Shown here: piece by piece, positions 27,286 through 35,988 of the stretch
Numbering within the stretch: position 1 is the first letter of the stretch
Layout: each line of letters opens with the position of its first letter
Origin: Verrucomicrobiota bacterium
Lineage (GTDB): Bacteria; Verrucomicrobiota; Verrucomicrobiia; Verrucomicrobiales; Verrucomicrobiaceae
Assembly (NCBI GenBank): GCA_017301975.1
Contig: JAFLEI010000007.1
Span: 62,001 to 126,000 of the forward strand
DNA: 64,000 bases
Reading direction: 5' to 3'
Position numbers and translations under genes: made by a program
The notes under the pieces: model-generated
The model's input: the letters and a program-made list of their open reading frames with translations, nothing else
Databases searched by the model: none
What the model was told of the DNA's origin: nothing

Positions 27286-27861
27286 ATGCCAAATAAGAAC
27301 ACCTGTAATTGCCCGGTACCGCCAGGCGGTCGTGCCGTTTGCGAGGCCACTCAACTTGCTATTTGTCGCATCATCGACGGCCAACCCGTCTCCGAGTGTA
27401 TTGCGCCCCCTCTCGACGTTGAAGACGCAAGCAAAAACACCCAAATATGGCAGTCTGGTTTGGGAGTTCAGATATTCGGCCAGCAAGTTGTTAATTGGCT
27501 TCTTGCGAAAATTTACAACGTCAATCGCAACGCATTTCAATCGCTTACGATCGGAGACAAACATGTCTTAGATGCAGGCTTCACCGATTATCCTGTTTCT
27601 GGATGGCGATTTCATTATGCGCCTGGAACTATAATTTTTCCCGCTCTACGAGCCTTTAAAACCGAACTCAACAACGTTGCAATGGAGGTTTTTTTGCGGG
27701 GTGCCGAATGGACTGCAGAAGTTGACGCCAAAGCGCATATGGTTGGGGTTGACACAATTGGAATCTATGGCCGCCGCTTTTCCATCAACTTAGCCAGAGT
27801 ATTTTCACCAGGGATTGAAGTCCGTGAAGATCTCGACGAAGACAATTTCGTCACTGTTTAG
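27286..27861 (+). CDS. Protein with N-terminal Cys-rich motif, unknown function
   Basis: A 191-residue protein. The first 40 residues hold a compact Cys motif, CNCPVPPGGRAVCEATQLAI followed by C and SECIAPP, which looks like a small metal- or disulfide-stabilised unit. The rest (IFGQQVVNWLLAKIYNVNRN ... AEVDAKAHMVGVDTIGIYGR) has no signature I know. There is no signal peptide. With the membrane protein 12 bp upstream it forms a two-gene unit in an AT-rich island between GC-rich housekeeping genes, which suggests horizontal acquisition. No function is assigned. A conflict or stress-response role is possible but unsupported. Confidence 0.6.
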   Translation: MPNKNTCNCPVPPGGRAVCEATQLAICRIIDGQPVSECIAPPLDVEDASKNTQIWQSGLGVQIFGQQVVNWLLAKIYNVNRNAFQSLTIGDKHVLDAGFTDYPVSGWRFHYAPGTIIFPALRAFKTELNNVAMEVFLRGAEWTAEVDAKAHMVGVDTIGIYGRRFSINLARVFSPGIEVREDLDEDNFVTV

Positions 27862-28025
27862 TTCTGACTAAATCATCTCCGGGGCAGCTAGTGCTAGCGA
27901 TGACGCAGCATCGCTTCTTGTAATGAGCGACACCCTTGATCAAGCGAGCGCCGATTGTGGTGAGCTGAACTAAATGAGGTTCTGCGCTCTTGGAATCGTA
28001 GCGGAATGCAGTGGATGCGGAGTCC

Positions 28026-29093
28026 TCACCCCGCGCTGACGTCCTTGTTGTAAAACACTTTCACGTATTTCATGCCCTTGTCGTCGTCGAAACCGCGTTC
28101 GAGCTGCGGATCGTTTTCGCTCTTGCCGGGCTTGAAGTGAATTTCGACGCCGGTGTCGAGCTTGAGGACGGCGGCGATGCGTTTCTTGGCCTTGGTGAGG
28201 TCCTTCTTGGAAATCTCGAAGTTGGTTTCCAGGGGCTGGCCCTGCTCCTCCTCCATGCGGGCGCGGTGCTCGTCGAACTTGGCGATGACTTCGGGATTTT
28301 TGAGGACGGTCTGGCCGAACTCTTCGAGGTCGAAGTTCTCGCGGTCTTCGAAGTATTCGAGGGCGTCCTTGGCGGCGGTGGCGGTTTCCCAGGGCGGTGT
28401 GTCGTCATCGGCAGGCTGCTGCTCTTCGAGGAAGGAGACCGCCATCTTGGCATAGGTATTGGTGAGGAAAGCGGCGTCTGGCACGGCCTCCACGCCGAGG
28501 AACTCGCGCACCCAGAAGCGGGTGTCGCCACCGCTGCGGTCAAAGGTGAGGACGTAGTAGCCTTTCTCGGCCCAGAAATTGAGGATGAGGCAGCCTTTGT
28601 CGATCTTGTCGGGATTGATGCCGTGCTCGGTGTGGAGCTGGAGGTCGCCGTTGCGCGGGGTGATGGTGAGGAAGGGCACGACGCTGTCGCTCTTCAGAAT
28701 GCAGAGGCCGTTGACGAGCTCGCCTTCGATGTGGATTTCCTTGAGCAGGGAGATGCAGAGATCGCCGGCCTTGATGTTGGGATGGTTGGATTTGGCGTAG
28801 AGGCGCTGGGCGATTTCGACGCCCTTGGCCAGCAGCTGGTCCTCGTCTTCAAAGATGGCCTTGGCGCAGTTGTTCACCTCATGCTGCTTGAGGGAGGCAT
28901 GATGGGTGAAGCGATGGGCGATGCAGGCCTTGAAAGGTTTCAGGAACAGCGCGGTGAGCGCCTCCTGATCGCCCTCGGCGATCTGAAACACCTCCTTGGA
29001 GGTTTGCAGCGGCTCCTCACGCAGAGGATTGCCGATCTTGGCGAGGACGACTTTGGTGGCGGTGGCGGTGTTGAGGCGGAGTTTGACGGACAT
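28026..29093 (-). CDS. NdpA/YejK-type nucleoid-associated protein
   Basis: A 355-residue protein of the 37-kDa nucleoid-associated family, which co-purifies with bacterial chromosomes. Supporting stretches are NNCAKAIFEDEDQLLAKGVE, the EGELVNGLCILKSDSVVPFL region and LHTEHGINPDKIDKGCLILN. The C-terminal DTRFWVREFLGVEAVPDAAF with LTNTYAKMAVSF also fits. Length fits the family (about 335-350). The exact role is unresolved even in E. coli. It stands alone, between the AT-rich island and a plus-strand operon. Confidence 0.85.
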   Translation of the reverse strand: MSVKLRLNTATATKVVLAKIGNPLREEPLQTSKEVFQIAEGDQEALTALFLKPFKACIAHRFTHHASLKQHEVNNCAKAIFEDEDQLLAKGVEIAQRLYAKSNHPNIKAGDLCISLLKEIHIEGELVNGLCILKSDSVVPFLTITPRNGDLQLHTEHGINPDKIDKGCLILNFWAEKGYYVLTFDRSGGDTRFWVREFLGVEAVPDAAFLTNTYAKMAVSFLEEQQPADDDTPPWETATAAKDALEYFEDRENFDLEEFGQTVLKNPEVIAKFDEHRARMEEEQGQPLETNFEISKKDLTKAKKRIAAVLKLDTGVEIHFKPGKSENDPQLERGFDDDKGMKYVKVFYNKDVSAG

Positions 29094-29346
29094 GCGGGGC
29101 GCGGAGAGTAGAAAGGGAATGCGTTTGGCAAAGGATGAATGCGTTTAGCCCACGATTAAAGAAACCTGCAGTTGAAGTTTGACGCGGCTGCAAGTCTGAA
29201 AAAACGACACCGTCCGGCCGTGACAGAAACGTGAGGGTTTCCCTGATGCCACGAGCAGGGCAGAGCCGATTGCGTGGAAGAACGAAACGTTCAGAATGCA
29301 GCTAACGCGCCAGACTGCATTTCATCATTCCCAACTCTCCATTGCC

Positions 29347-29646
29347 ATGAATGCTGCTGTATATTCCACCCCCTGCGAAACCTCCAATTCGGGGCCGCAC
29401 CCTTCCGACAAAGAAATAGCGCTGCTTGCCTTCAAAAACTGGAAAAAGGAGGGCTGCTCGCATCTGCGCCCCGAACACTGGCTCAAAGCCGAAAAAGAGC
29501 TGGTGGCAAACTATGCCGCCCAAGGCCCGGCGGCATCGCCGGTGGATTCCGAGCGCCTGGAGGAATTTTGGGAACAGGAGATGGAAGCCATCTCCTGCTA
29601 CACCATGGATAGCGAACTCTCACTTGCAACGAAAGGCTGGTCATGA
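29347..29646 (+). CDS. Small protein with DUF2934-like motif
   Basis: A 99-residue protein from ATG 29347. The segment EIALLAFKNWKKEGCSHLRP followed by EHWLKAEKEL matches what I recall of the short DUF2934 helix pair (aromatic residue, then W-x-x-A-E). The C-terminal part is acidic. Its stop overlaps the next start as ATGA, showing translational coupling to the 73-residue gene that follows. It is the first gene of a run leading to the histidine kinase. Function unknown. Confidence 0.65.
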   Translation: MNAAVYSTPCETSNSGPHPSDKEIALLAFKNWKKEGCSHLRPEHWLKAEKELVANYAAQGPAASPVDSERLEEFWEQEMEAISCYTMDSELSLATKGWS

Positions 29647-29864
29647 ACACATCATTCACACTCTCAGAAATAACACTCGATCCCGCCCGCGCGGAACTGG
29701 CATCCATCACCCATGACTTCGACACCTCGAGCCCAACGCGGCAGCAGGAAAGCCGCAGAATGTCGAGGGCGGAGCTGGCACAGAAAGTCCTCAAGCTGAC
29801 CGGCAGCGTGCGCCTGGCCTCCAGGTCCGCCTACCACTGGCACCACTGCGGCATCAACGAGTAA
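29643..29864 (+). CDS. Small hypothetical protein, coupled to the preceding gene
   Basis: A 73-residue protein whose ATG overlaps the previous stop by four bases. It is Ser/Arg-rich in the middle (SSPTRQQESRRMSRAELAQK) and ends with YHWHHCGINE, a His-rich tail that could bind metal. No family is recognised. A good ribosome binding site (ggagg, 29884-29888) for the next gene begins 19 bp after its stop, consistent with one operon. Confidence 0.5.
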   Translation: MNTSFTLSEITLDPARAELASITHDFDTSSPTRQQESRRMSRAELAQKVLKLTGSVRLASRSAYHWHHCGINE

Positions 29865-29893
29865 GGCTCTCCCTTCAATTTCAGGAGGCATGC

Positions 29894-30604
29894 ATGAGCC
29901 AATCTCTTCGAGCAGCCCATCCGCTGGATGGAGTCACTCCCACCGGCACGCCGGTGTCCGGCCTGCTGAGGCATGATGCCCGCCCGCAGGAACCGCGGCC
30001 CGCTCTCAGACGGGCGAAGAGTTCCGCTGCCAATGGCGGCGCCGAGACCCAGCTCCAGATTGAAGAGCCCCTGCGCTTTCACCGGGCGCGCTATGAGCGG
30101 CTGACGTGCTGCCTGCATGGGAAGTGCAATCTGGCGGCAACGCTGCTGACCGGCCTGGTTTTGGTCATGCTGGGATGGAGGGCGGAGAGCGGGGAGACGA
30201 TTTCACCGGAGCGATGGCTATGCGGCCTCTTGTCAGGCTGGTTCATCGTGGGCATGGCGCGGCTGGCGTTGTTCACGTGTCTGGCGGCACCACGCAGCAT
30301 CTGCTATGCGGATGGCAGACTGCGCATTTCCGGCCTGGGCGTTCTGCGGGCCGGGCAGGTCCAGGATTGGTCGATCCAACGAGGGGTACCCATCAGCTCT
30401 CATGGCAAACCGGGGGCGCGGTTGCAGATCTGGTGCCGCTGGTGCGGGTGCGAACGGCACTGGACGATGTTGATGGAGGAAGGGCCGCAGGTTGAGCGAT
30501 TGCAAAGCGTGCTGGAAACGCATCTTCCCCGGAGCCCCCATGCGGCCCGCGCGCCGCTTTTGAACCGTACGATTGAGATTGAAGCCGGAATCCTGACTCA
30601 GTAG
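29894..30604 (+). CDS. Membrane protein of unknown function upstream of the histidine kinase
   Basis: A 236-residue protein with a polar 65-residue N-terminus and two hydrophobic segments at about 80-93 (LAATLLTGLVLVML) and 110-130 (LCGLLSGWFIVGMARLALFT). A C-terminal cytoplasmic or periplasmic part holds several Trp and Cys residues (QIWCRWCGCERHW). The ribosome binding site is strong (tcaggaggcatgc before ATG). It ends 9 bp before the sensor kinase, so it may feed a signal to it, but no sensory family is recognised. Confidence 0.6.
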   Translation: MSQSLRAAHPLDGVTPTGTPVSGLLRHDARPQEPRPALRRAKSSAANGGAETQLQIEEPLRFHRARYERLTCCLHGKCNLAATLLTGLVLVMLGWRAESGETISPERWLCGLLSGWFIVGMARLALFTCLAAPRSICYADGRLRISGLGVLRAGQVQDWSIQRGVPISSHGKPGARLQIWCRWCGCERHWTMLMEEGPQVERLQSVLETHLPRSPHAARAPLLNRTIEIEAGILTQ

Positions 30605-30613
30605 GATTCGTCC

Positions 30614-31966
30614 ATGCCTCGCACGTCCACCCGACGGTCCAGGCCGGCAGACTCCTCAGGAGCTGAACGCCGGAGTGCACCCCCGTCTACTGGTGGCAAG
30701 ACCCGATCTGAACACGCTGACAAGGCGGACAAAGCGCCACGCAAGCGCCGCAGCCCACCGGTGACGGCGCAGACCTCCCTGCGGCTACAGAGGGCAAGGC
30801 CCACACGGACGCAGTTGGAGGCGCAAAACGAATCGCTGACTGCAAGCGAACTGCGCTTCCGCCTGATCATGGACAGTGCGCCGGTACTGGTCTGGGTCAG
30901 CGATACGGAGAAGCAGTTCATCTGGTTCAACAAGCCGTGGCTGGAATTCACAGGCCGGACCACCGAGCAGGAAACGGGCGAAGGCTGGGCGGAAAATGTG
31001 CATCCTGACGACCTGGAACGCTGCATGACCCTTTATGCCTCCTCCTTTGAAAAGCGGGTGCCGTTTGAGATGACCTACCGGCTGCGCCGTCATGATGGAG
31101 AGTATCGCTGGCTGCTGGACAAAGGCATCCCGCTGCATGGCCTCAGGGAGGAGTTCGCGGGCTACATCGGGAGCTGCGTGGACATCACCGAACAGCGGCA
31201 GACGCAGAACGAGCTGGAGCGGCGCGTGGCCGAACGCACGACGGAGCTGCTGGAGGCGAACGCGGAACTGACGGCGCAGATGGAGGAAAGGAACCGCCTC
31301 GAGAACGCCCTGCTCCACATCTCCGAGCAGGAGCAGCGCCGCCTTGGCCAGGATCTGCATGACGGGCTGTGCCAGTCGCTTTCGGGGCTGGCCTTCATGG
31401 CGCGGTCGCTCACGAAAACCTTGGAGGCGCAGGCGCTGGGGGCCGTGGCGGCCGTGGCGGCCGAGGCGGGGCGGCTGGCGGAACTGCTTCACCGATCCGT
31501 GGAGCACTCCCGCGACATCGCGAAAGGACTGCACCCCGTGGTCATGGATGCGGAGGGACTGGTGTCCGCCCTGCATGAACTGGCCGCGCGCAGCAGCGGC
31601 GGCATTTCCTGCCGGCTGCGCTGCGAACGCATGGTGCCCATCACAGACAATGGCGTGGCGCTGCACCTTTACCGGATCGCCCAGGAGGCGGTGACCAATG
31701 CGCTGAAGCATTCGGGAGCGCGCAGCATCACCGTAAGCCTGCGCCTGCGGCAGAATCAGCTGAGCCTGAGCGTCGCAGATGACGGCTGCGGCATGCCGGA
31801 AGTCATTCGTGCAGCCGATGGGATGGGGGTGAGACTGATGAAGTACCGGGCGGATGTGATCGGCGCGGATTTTGCCATCGGGAAACGCAAGAAGCATGGC
31901 ACCCGGATGACCTGCCTGCTGCAGATGCCCGCCGGCGCCCCGTCTCAGCCCTCCGGCATTTCATGA
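30614..31966 (+). CDS. PAS-domain sensor histidine kinase, NarX/DegS type
   Basis: A 450-residue soluble kinase. A basic, probably disordered N-terminus (1-75) precedes a PAS domain (about 80-195: FRLIMDSAPVLVWVSDTEKQ ... WLEFTGRT ... VDITEQR). A coiled coil follows at 198-235. The HisKA_3 dimerisation helix has the phospho-acceptor His249 in EQRRLGQDLHDGLCQSL. The ATPase domain shows Asn362 in EAVTNALKHSGA and the G1 box DDGCGMP (389-395). No transmembrane segment is present, so it senses a cytoplasmic or redox cue through the PAS pocket. Its stop overlaps the regulator start as ATGA, a cognate pair. Confidence 0.92.
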   Translation: MPRTSTRRSRPADSSGAERRSAPPSTGGKTRSEHADKADKAPRKRRSPPVTAQTSLRLQRARPTRTQLEAQNESLTASELRFRLIMDSAPVLVWVSDTEKQFIWFNKPWLEFTGRTTEQETGEGWAENVHPDDLERCMTLYASSFEKRVPFEMTYRLRRHDGEYRWLLDKGIPLHGLREEFAGYIGSCVDITEQRQTQNELERRVAERTTELLEANAELTAQMEERNRLENALLHISEQEQRRLGQDLHDGLCQSLSGLAFMARSLTKTLEAQALGAVAAVAAEAGRLAELLHRSVEHSRDIAKGLHPVVMDAEGLVSALHELAARSSGGISCRLRCERMVPITDNGVALHLYRIAQEAVTNALKHSGARSITVSLRLRQNQLSLSVADDGCGMPEVIRAADGMGVRLMKYRADVIGADFAIGKRKKHGTRMTCLLQMPAGAPSQPSGIS

Positions 31967-32670
31967 TCTTGAGCCCCAAAACGACGATGAAAATTCCCAC
32001 CCTTGCCCAGCAGCGCATTCTCATCGTGGATGACCATCCGATCTTCCGCAAAGGCATCGCCATGCTTCTGGAGCATGAGCCGGACATCCTGATCTGCGGC
32101 GAAGCAGAAACCGCCGCCCAGGCCCTGGGGCTGGTGGAGCACCAGAACTTTGACCTGGTGATCGCAGACATCTCGCTGAAGGACATCAACGGCATCGAGC
32201 TGGTGAAATCACTCAGGGCGATCAAGCCTCATCTCCCGGTGCTGGTCCTCTCCATGCACGATGAATCCTTGTATGCCGAACGAGCCCTGCGTGCGGGCGC
32301 ACGCGGCTACCTGATGAAGCAGGCGCCGCCGGATCAGGTGGTGTCCGCCATCCGGCAGGTGCTGCGCGGGGACCTCTATCTGAGCGCCGCAGCCAACCTG
32401 CTGCTGCTCAACACCTTCGTGGCGGGAAAAGGCCATGACGAGAGCGGCAAGAGTTCGGTGGAAAAACTCAGCGACCGCGAGCTGGAAATTTTCGAACTGC
32501 TCGGGATGGGCCGGGGCACCAGCACGATCGCGCACGATTTGCGCCTGAGCGTCAAGACCATCGAAGCCCACCGTTCCCACATCAAAACCAAGCTGGGCAT
32601 CCACACCGCCCCGGAACTGGTGCGTGCAGCCGTCGAGTGGGTGACACAGCACTCCGGAGCGGGCGAGTGA
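31963..32670 (+). CDS. NarL/FixJ-family response regulator
   Basis: A 235-residue two-domain regulator. The receiver domain shows Asp23-Asp24 (LIVDDHP), phospho-acceptor Asp69 (LVIADIS) and switch residues Ser97 and Lys119 (LSMHDESL, GYLMKQA). The C-terminal LuxR-type helix-turn-helix is clear in LSDRELEIFELLGMGRGTST and LRLSVKTIEAHRSHIKTKLG (about 169-212). The ATGA overlap with the kinase stop favours the start at 31963; a second ATG at 31987 gives a more usual N-terminus (MKIPTLAQQR). It should bind DNA as a dimer after phosphorylation by the upstream kinase. Target genes are unknown. Confidence 0.93.
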   Translation: MILSPKTTMKIPTLAQQRILIVDDHPIFRKGIAMLLEHEPDILICGEAETAAQALGLVEHQNFDLVIADISLKDINGIELVKSLRAIKPHLPVLVLSMHDESLYAERALRAGARGYLMKQAPPDQVVSAIRQVLRGDLYLSAAANLLLLNTFVAGKGHDESGKSSVEKLSDRELEIFELLGMGRGTSTIAHDLRLSVKTIEAHRSHIKTKLGIHTAPELVRAAVEWVTQHSGAGE

Positions 32671-32740
32671 GCCCGCGGCCCCGCCCAAGCCGCACGCCTC
32701 TGCTTGCAGAGGGAGCAATGCAGAGCGAGTGCAGGAGTGC

Positions 32741-33823
32741 ATGACCGACAGCGAAACGACCGCCCCTTCTCCAACATTCCGCCCCTGGCTGGTGCGCATT
32801 CCCGAGATTTTCGAAGGAATCGCGGACTCCGTCCTGCAGCAGATGGGCGCGACTGCCAGCACGCGGCTGGGGCAGGATTATTATCTCATCAAGACCGCGA
32901 CACCCGCAGCGATCCGCCAGTCTGAGGCCGCGAAGTTTGCCCGCTGGAATCTGCCGATGGACCACACCTGGCCGTGCAATGCGCAGAAGATGGACGGCTT
33001 CATCGAGAAGGCGGCGCAGACACTGCTGAAGAAGTTTGGCGAACGCAAACCGCAGGGGATTTTCATCGGCACGCTGCAGCCCACCTCCCCTGACAAGTAT
33101 TACAAGGGGCTGGCCTCGAATCTACGCGGCAGGGTGCTGCAATTGTTTCCCAAGCTGGCAGCCGCGACGGTGGAGGAGCAGGACCCGGAGGTCGAGACCC
33201 TGTTTTGCCTCGTGGGAAAAGAGGGCTTGTTTTGCGGCATGCAGAGTCCGCGTGCCTCGAACGGCCTGTATGCCGGAGGCAGCAAGTACATTGATCAGGA
33301 CGCACCGGACACGATCAGCCGCGCGGGTGCCAAGATCGCGGAGGCGCTGCATTACCTGCTCCTGTACCGGCCGCCGATGAAGGAGGGAGCGCACTGGATC
33401 GAACTGGGCGCCTGCCCGGGCGGCATGACCTCGGAACTGCTCGCGCGCAACCAACGCGTGACGGCGATTGATCGTGCGCCGCTGGACAAACGACTCGATG
33501 GCCGGCCCGGACTGAAGTTTTTCCTGGAGGACGTGGCCGCCTATGAGCCCAGAGCGGGGACGGTCTATGACGCGCTTCTGTGCGACATGAACGGACCGCC
33601 GGAGGAATCCATCGAGCAGGTGATCCGCCTCTCCCGGTCGCTGAAGAAGGGCGGTCTGGTGGTGTTCACGCTCAAAGTGCCGCGTGTCGATTCGCTGGAA
33701 GAGCCGAATGAGCTGTTCCGGCTCATTGTAGCGATGTCCAAGGCTGCGGGTCTGCGTTTGTTTGCGCAGACGCACCTGACGTACAACCGGCACGAATTTA
33801 CTCTGTTCTTTGAGACGGTGTGA
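32741..33823 (+). CDS. RlmM-like 23S rRNA 2'-O-methyltransferase homologue
   Basis: A 360-residue SAM-dependent methyltransferase. The N-terminal THUMP-like region contains PWLVRIPEIFEGIADSVLQQ. The FtsJ-type catalytic domain has WIELGACPGGMTSELLARNQ (SAM motif I), VTAIDRAPLDKR, ALLCDMNGPPEES (motif IV) and VFTLKVPR with the catalytic-type lysine. The C-terminal THLTYNRHEFTLFF is very like E. coli RlmM, which methylates C2498 of 23S rRNA. ATG 32741 follows the ribosome-binding sequence gcaggag; the four-codon extension upstream is less likely. The exact target is inferred. Confidence 0.8.
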   Translation: MTDSETTAPSPTFRPWLVRIPEIFEGIADSVLQQMGATASTRLGQDYYLIKTATPAAIRQSEAAKFARWNLPMDHTWPCNAQKMDGFIEKAAQTLLKKFGERKPQGIFIGTLQPTSPDKYYKGLASNLRGRVLQLFPKLAAATVEEQDPEVETLFCLVGKEGLFCGMQSPRASNGLYAGGSKYIDQDAPDTISRAGAKIAEALHYLLLYRPPMKEGAHWIELGACPGGMTSELLARNQRVTAIDRAPLDKRLDGRPGLKFFLEDVAAYEPRAGTVYDALLCDMNGPPEESIEQVIRLSRSLKKGGLVVFTLKVPRVDSLEEPNELFRLIVAMSKAAGLRLFAQTHLTYNRHEFTLFFETV

Positions 33824-33826
33824 AGC

Positions 33827-34501
33827 TTAAGGAATGAAGGTCAGGAGCCAGGTGGCAGCTTTTTGGTTTTTAAAATTTGGGGCGGCCATCAGTTCGGTCA
33901 GCTTCAGGCGGCATTGTTCCGGCTCTGCCTTGGCCAGCATGATGAGGCTGCTCTGCAGACCATCGTTGTCATGGCCTTCGGAGGCGCCTGCTTCAAGGGC
34001 TTCTAGGAGGTCTGCCAGACAGTCTGAGCCGCCCGTTTTCGCCACCAGTTCGCCGATGAGCTCCCGCGACCAGAAATGATTGTCAGGCGACTTCAGCGCA
34101 TCCCGCAGCAATGGGAGATCGGTGGTGCTGACCACGTCCCGGAGGCGGGCGTGAGCTTCCAGCACCGCATCCGCATCACCGCCGCTGGCACCATCGAGGA
34201 TGCAGCGGAGGTCAGCGGCAATGCTCTGGCTGATGACCCTTTCAAGCTCGGCGGAGAATTCTTCCTCGTCGTCCTCGTCCTCAGCTGGCACTGCGGCAGA
34301 GAGATCCTCCGGTTTCAGCAGCACGGCTCCTTTGAGCAGGCGGCAGAACTCCTTCTTGGTGACTTTGTGCAGCGTTCCCTGCTTGGAGACGGGGTCTTTC
34401 ATGACCTTGTATTCGATGGACAGGCGCGCCCATTCCACGATGCGGATGTAATTCTCGCCCTGTTTCCAAATCTGACCTTGTTCCAACTTCATCGGCTTCA
34501 T
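33827..34501 (-). CDS. Acidic protein of unknown function
   Basis: A 224-residue protein starting MKPMKLEQGQIWKQGENYIR. The N-terminal 60 residues form a small beta-rich unit (VEWARLSIEYKVMKDPVSKQ ... TLHKVTKKEFCRLLKGAVLL). An acidic linker (AEDEDDEEEFSAE) follows, and then a helical C-terminal part with repeated leucines that could be HEAT/ARM-like (LPLLRDALKSPDNHFWSREL ... DLLEALEAGA). The longer frame up to 34639 lacks protein-like character and is excluded. No catalytic motif is seen. It converges with the RlmM-like gene with a 3-bp gap. Confidence 0.65.
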   Translation of the reverse strand: MKPMKLEQGQIWKQGENYIRIVEWARLSIEYKVMKDPVSKQGTLHKVTKKEFCRLLKGAVLLKPEDLSAAVPAEDEDDEEEFSAELERVISQSIAADLRCILDGASGGDADAVLEAHARLRDVVSTTDLPLLRDALKSPDNHFWSRELIGELVAKTGGSDCLADLLEALEAGASEGHDNDGLQSSLIMLAKAEPEQCRLKLTELMAAPNFKNQKAATWLLTFIP

Positions 34502-34696
34502 TAGCCGTGAGACCGGCCAAAGCCATGAGATTTTGCAGTTATGGCAGGTGTGGTGGAAAAAGAAGAGGCTGGAGGTTGTGCCATGGAGCGCGCCGATGAT
34601 TAGGAGGGGACGCCAAGGACGCGCGCCCAGAGCCGACAAAACGTCGGCGCTCCCAGTATAGAGGCAAAAAGATGAGCCTTCCCTACAGAGGTGGAA

Positions 34697-34724
34697 GAGC
34701 CGGAGCCGGAGCCGGAGCCGGAGC
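34697..34724. repeat. Hexanucleotide tandem repeat (cggagc)n
   Basis: Four full copies of cggagc (34701-34724) follow a partial copy. It lies in the non-coding divergent region and could vary in copy number by slippage. Confidence 0.75.
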
Positions 34725-34786
34725 GATGGGTGTGGGGCGGGGCGGGGCGTTTGGGCTGGAGACAGTTCTGGGACGAAGGATTCTAC

Positions 34787-34805
34787 GGACGCGCACAGCG
34801 CGTCC
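34787..34805. repeat. Perfect 8-bp inverted repeat
   Basis: ggacgcgc and gcgcgtcc pair around an ACA loop in the divergent intergenic region. There is no T tract on either side, so it is not a standard terminator. Confidence 0.5.
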
Positions 34806-35116
34806 CTACCAGCCCTTCGGCGTCATTGTGCGGTGAGGCAGACCGGGCATCGTCGGGACTGGGCTCCAGGAAATGAGTTCTGGAGGATCGCTCAGCAGGG
34901 TGTGGCCCGGCTATGAGGCGGGTCGGTTTTAACTGCTCTTGGCATTGGCCTTAAGCATGCAGGGACAGTGGGCGCGCGAGGGAGTGAATCGCGGATGACG
35001 GACCGGGAGGGCTGGACCGGAGGCTTGAGAGGCTTCGGCGTCTTTGAGATGGCAGATGGAGGGACCAAACAGTCAGGATTTCCAAATAAATCTGAATTCA
35101 TGCTTGTTTGCTGGCT

Positions 35117-35145
35117 TTGCTGTTATTATAATTATAATATATCTG
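35117..35145 (+). promoter_or_regulatory. AT-rich candidate promoter of the PEP-CTERM / giant-protein operon
   Basis: TTGCTG (35117-35122) is followed by a block of ttattataattataatatat with several TATAAT-like hexamers (for example 35133-35138). The exact -10 cannot be fixed. It lies about 110 bp before the PEP-CTERM start. Confidence 0.35.
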
Positions 35146-35246
35146 ATACATCTGACAATAGGTTCCAATTCTCATTCCTCCAGAGCGAGCCCTTCCCCAC
35201 GCAACCCACTTCGATTTCCTGCCGCTACACCGCCCAAACACCCGAG

Positions 35247-35978
35247 ATGAAAAAGCCCTCCACCCTCCCCAGACTCCTCTGCCTCGCCGTGGCGCTGGCG
35301 TGGACCCATGGCGCCCAGGCCAGCACGGTCTTTTGGGGCAGCGAGTTCAATGACAATCTGTTCGACAGTTCCGGCAACATTCTCGATGCCACGTATTCGT
35401 TTGAAATCGGGACTTTTACGGGCGGCTTCACACCCACCTACCAGAATGTGGACCAGTGGCAGGCCAACTGGCATGTGATCGACAGCGTCTTCGCTCCGGA
35501 CAGCAACGGCTGGAATCCACTGCCGATTCCAGATGGTCAGTTTTTTGCAGGGAGCCTGGACTTCAACACGGATGGCACCTCGAACTCCACCGATGCCAAT
35601 CCAGCCGATGTCTTCACCATGGGGGACACGGTCTATCTCTGGGCCTTCAATTCCAAAGACATCGTGCCGAGCAGCGAATGGGCGCTGGTGACCGACGGCT
35701 CACCTGTGGGAGATGTGGCTGACGACTGGCTCATCCCCGACCCATTGGACACGGTCAACTCTTTCAACTGGCAGCTGACCGATGCCAACACTTCCATCAT
35801 TGGCGGCGCCAATGGAGTGCAGGGTCCGGGAACCTACTCCACGACCCCCGGGGTTTTCAGCCTGCAAACAGCCGTGGTGCCTGAACCCGGCTCCGCATTC
35901 CTGCTGCTCGCCGCGGCAGCCGCGCACCTGACACGCCGCACACGGCGCCCGACCCGCACCCGCATGTCCCTGCTCTGA
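35247..35978 (+). CDS. PEP-CTERM sorting-signal protein
   Basis: A 243-residue secreted protein. The signal peptide is MKKPSTLPRLLCLAVALAWT with cleavage expected after AQA. The mature part resembles small secreted proteins of Verrucomicrobia (TVFWGSEFNDNLFDSSGNIL, FTMGDTVYLWAFNSKDIVPS). The C-terminus has the PEP-CTERM signal: VPEPGS, a hydrophobic helix (AFLLLAAAAAHL) and an Arg-rich tail. This signal is recognised by exosortase, which anchors or releases the protein at the surface, usually in exopolysaccharide-producing cells. It ends 10 bp before the giant gene, so the two are probably made together. Confidence 0.85.
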   Translation: MKKPSTLPRLLCLAVALAWTHGAQASTVFWGSEFNDNLFDSSGNILDATYSFEIGTFTGGFTPTYQNVDQWQANWHVIDSVFAPDSNGWNPLPIPDGQFFAGSLDFNTDGTSNSTDANPADVFTMGDTVYLWAFNSKDIVPSSEWALVTDGSPVGDVADDWLIPDPLDTVNSFNWQLTDANTSIIGGANGVQGPGTYSTTPGVFSLQTAVVPEPGSAFLLLAAAAAHLTRRTRRPTRTRMSLL

Positions 35979-35988
35979 AGTCACCCCC

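Larger units (their letters stand above)
34502..35246. other. Long divergent intergenic region with hairpins
   Basis: 745 bp without a convincing gene. It holds a hairpin gccgac-aaaac-gtcggc (34630-34646), a hexanucleotide repeat (34697-34724), a perfect 8-bp hairpin (34787-34805) and an AT-rich block near 35125-35165 that probably contains the promoter of the PEP-CTERM gene. Short frames across it have no recognisable motif. Confidence 0.6.

Noticed and set aside
34781..34830. tRNA-like hairpin sequence
   Set aside because: No cloverleaf, no T-arm and no CCA; it is a simple 8-bp inverted repeat.
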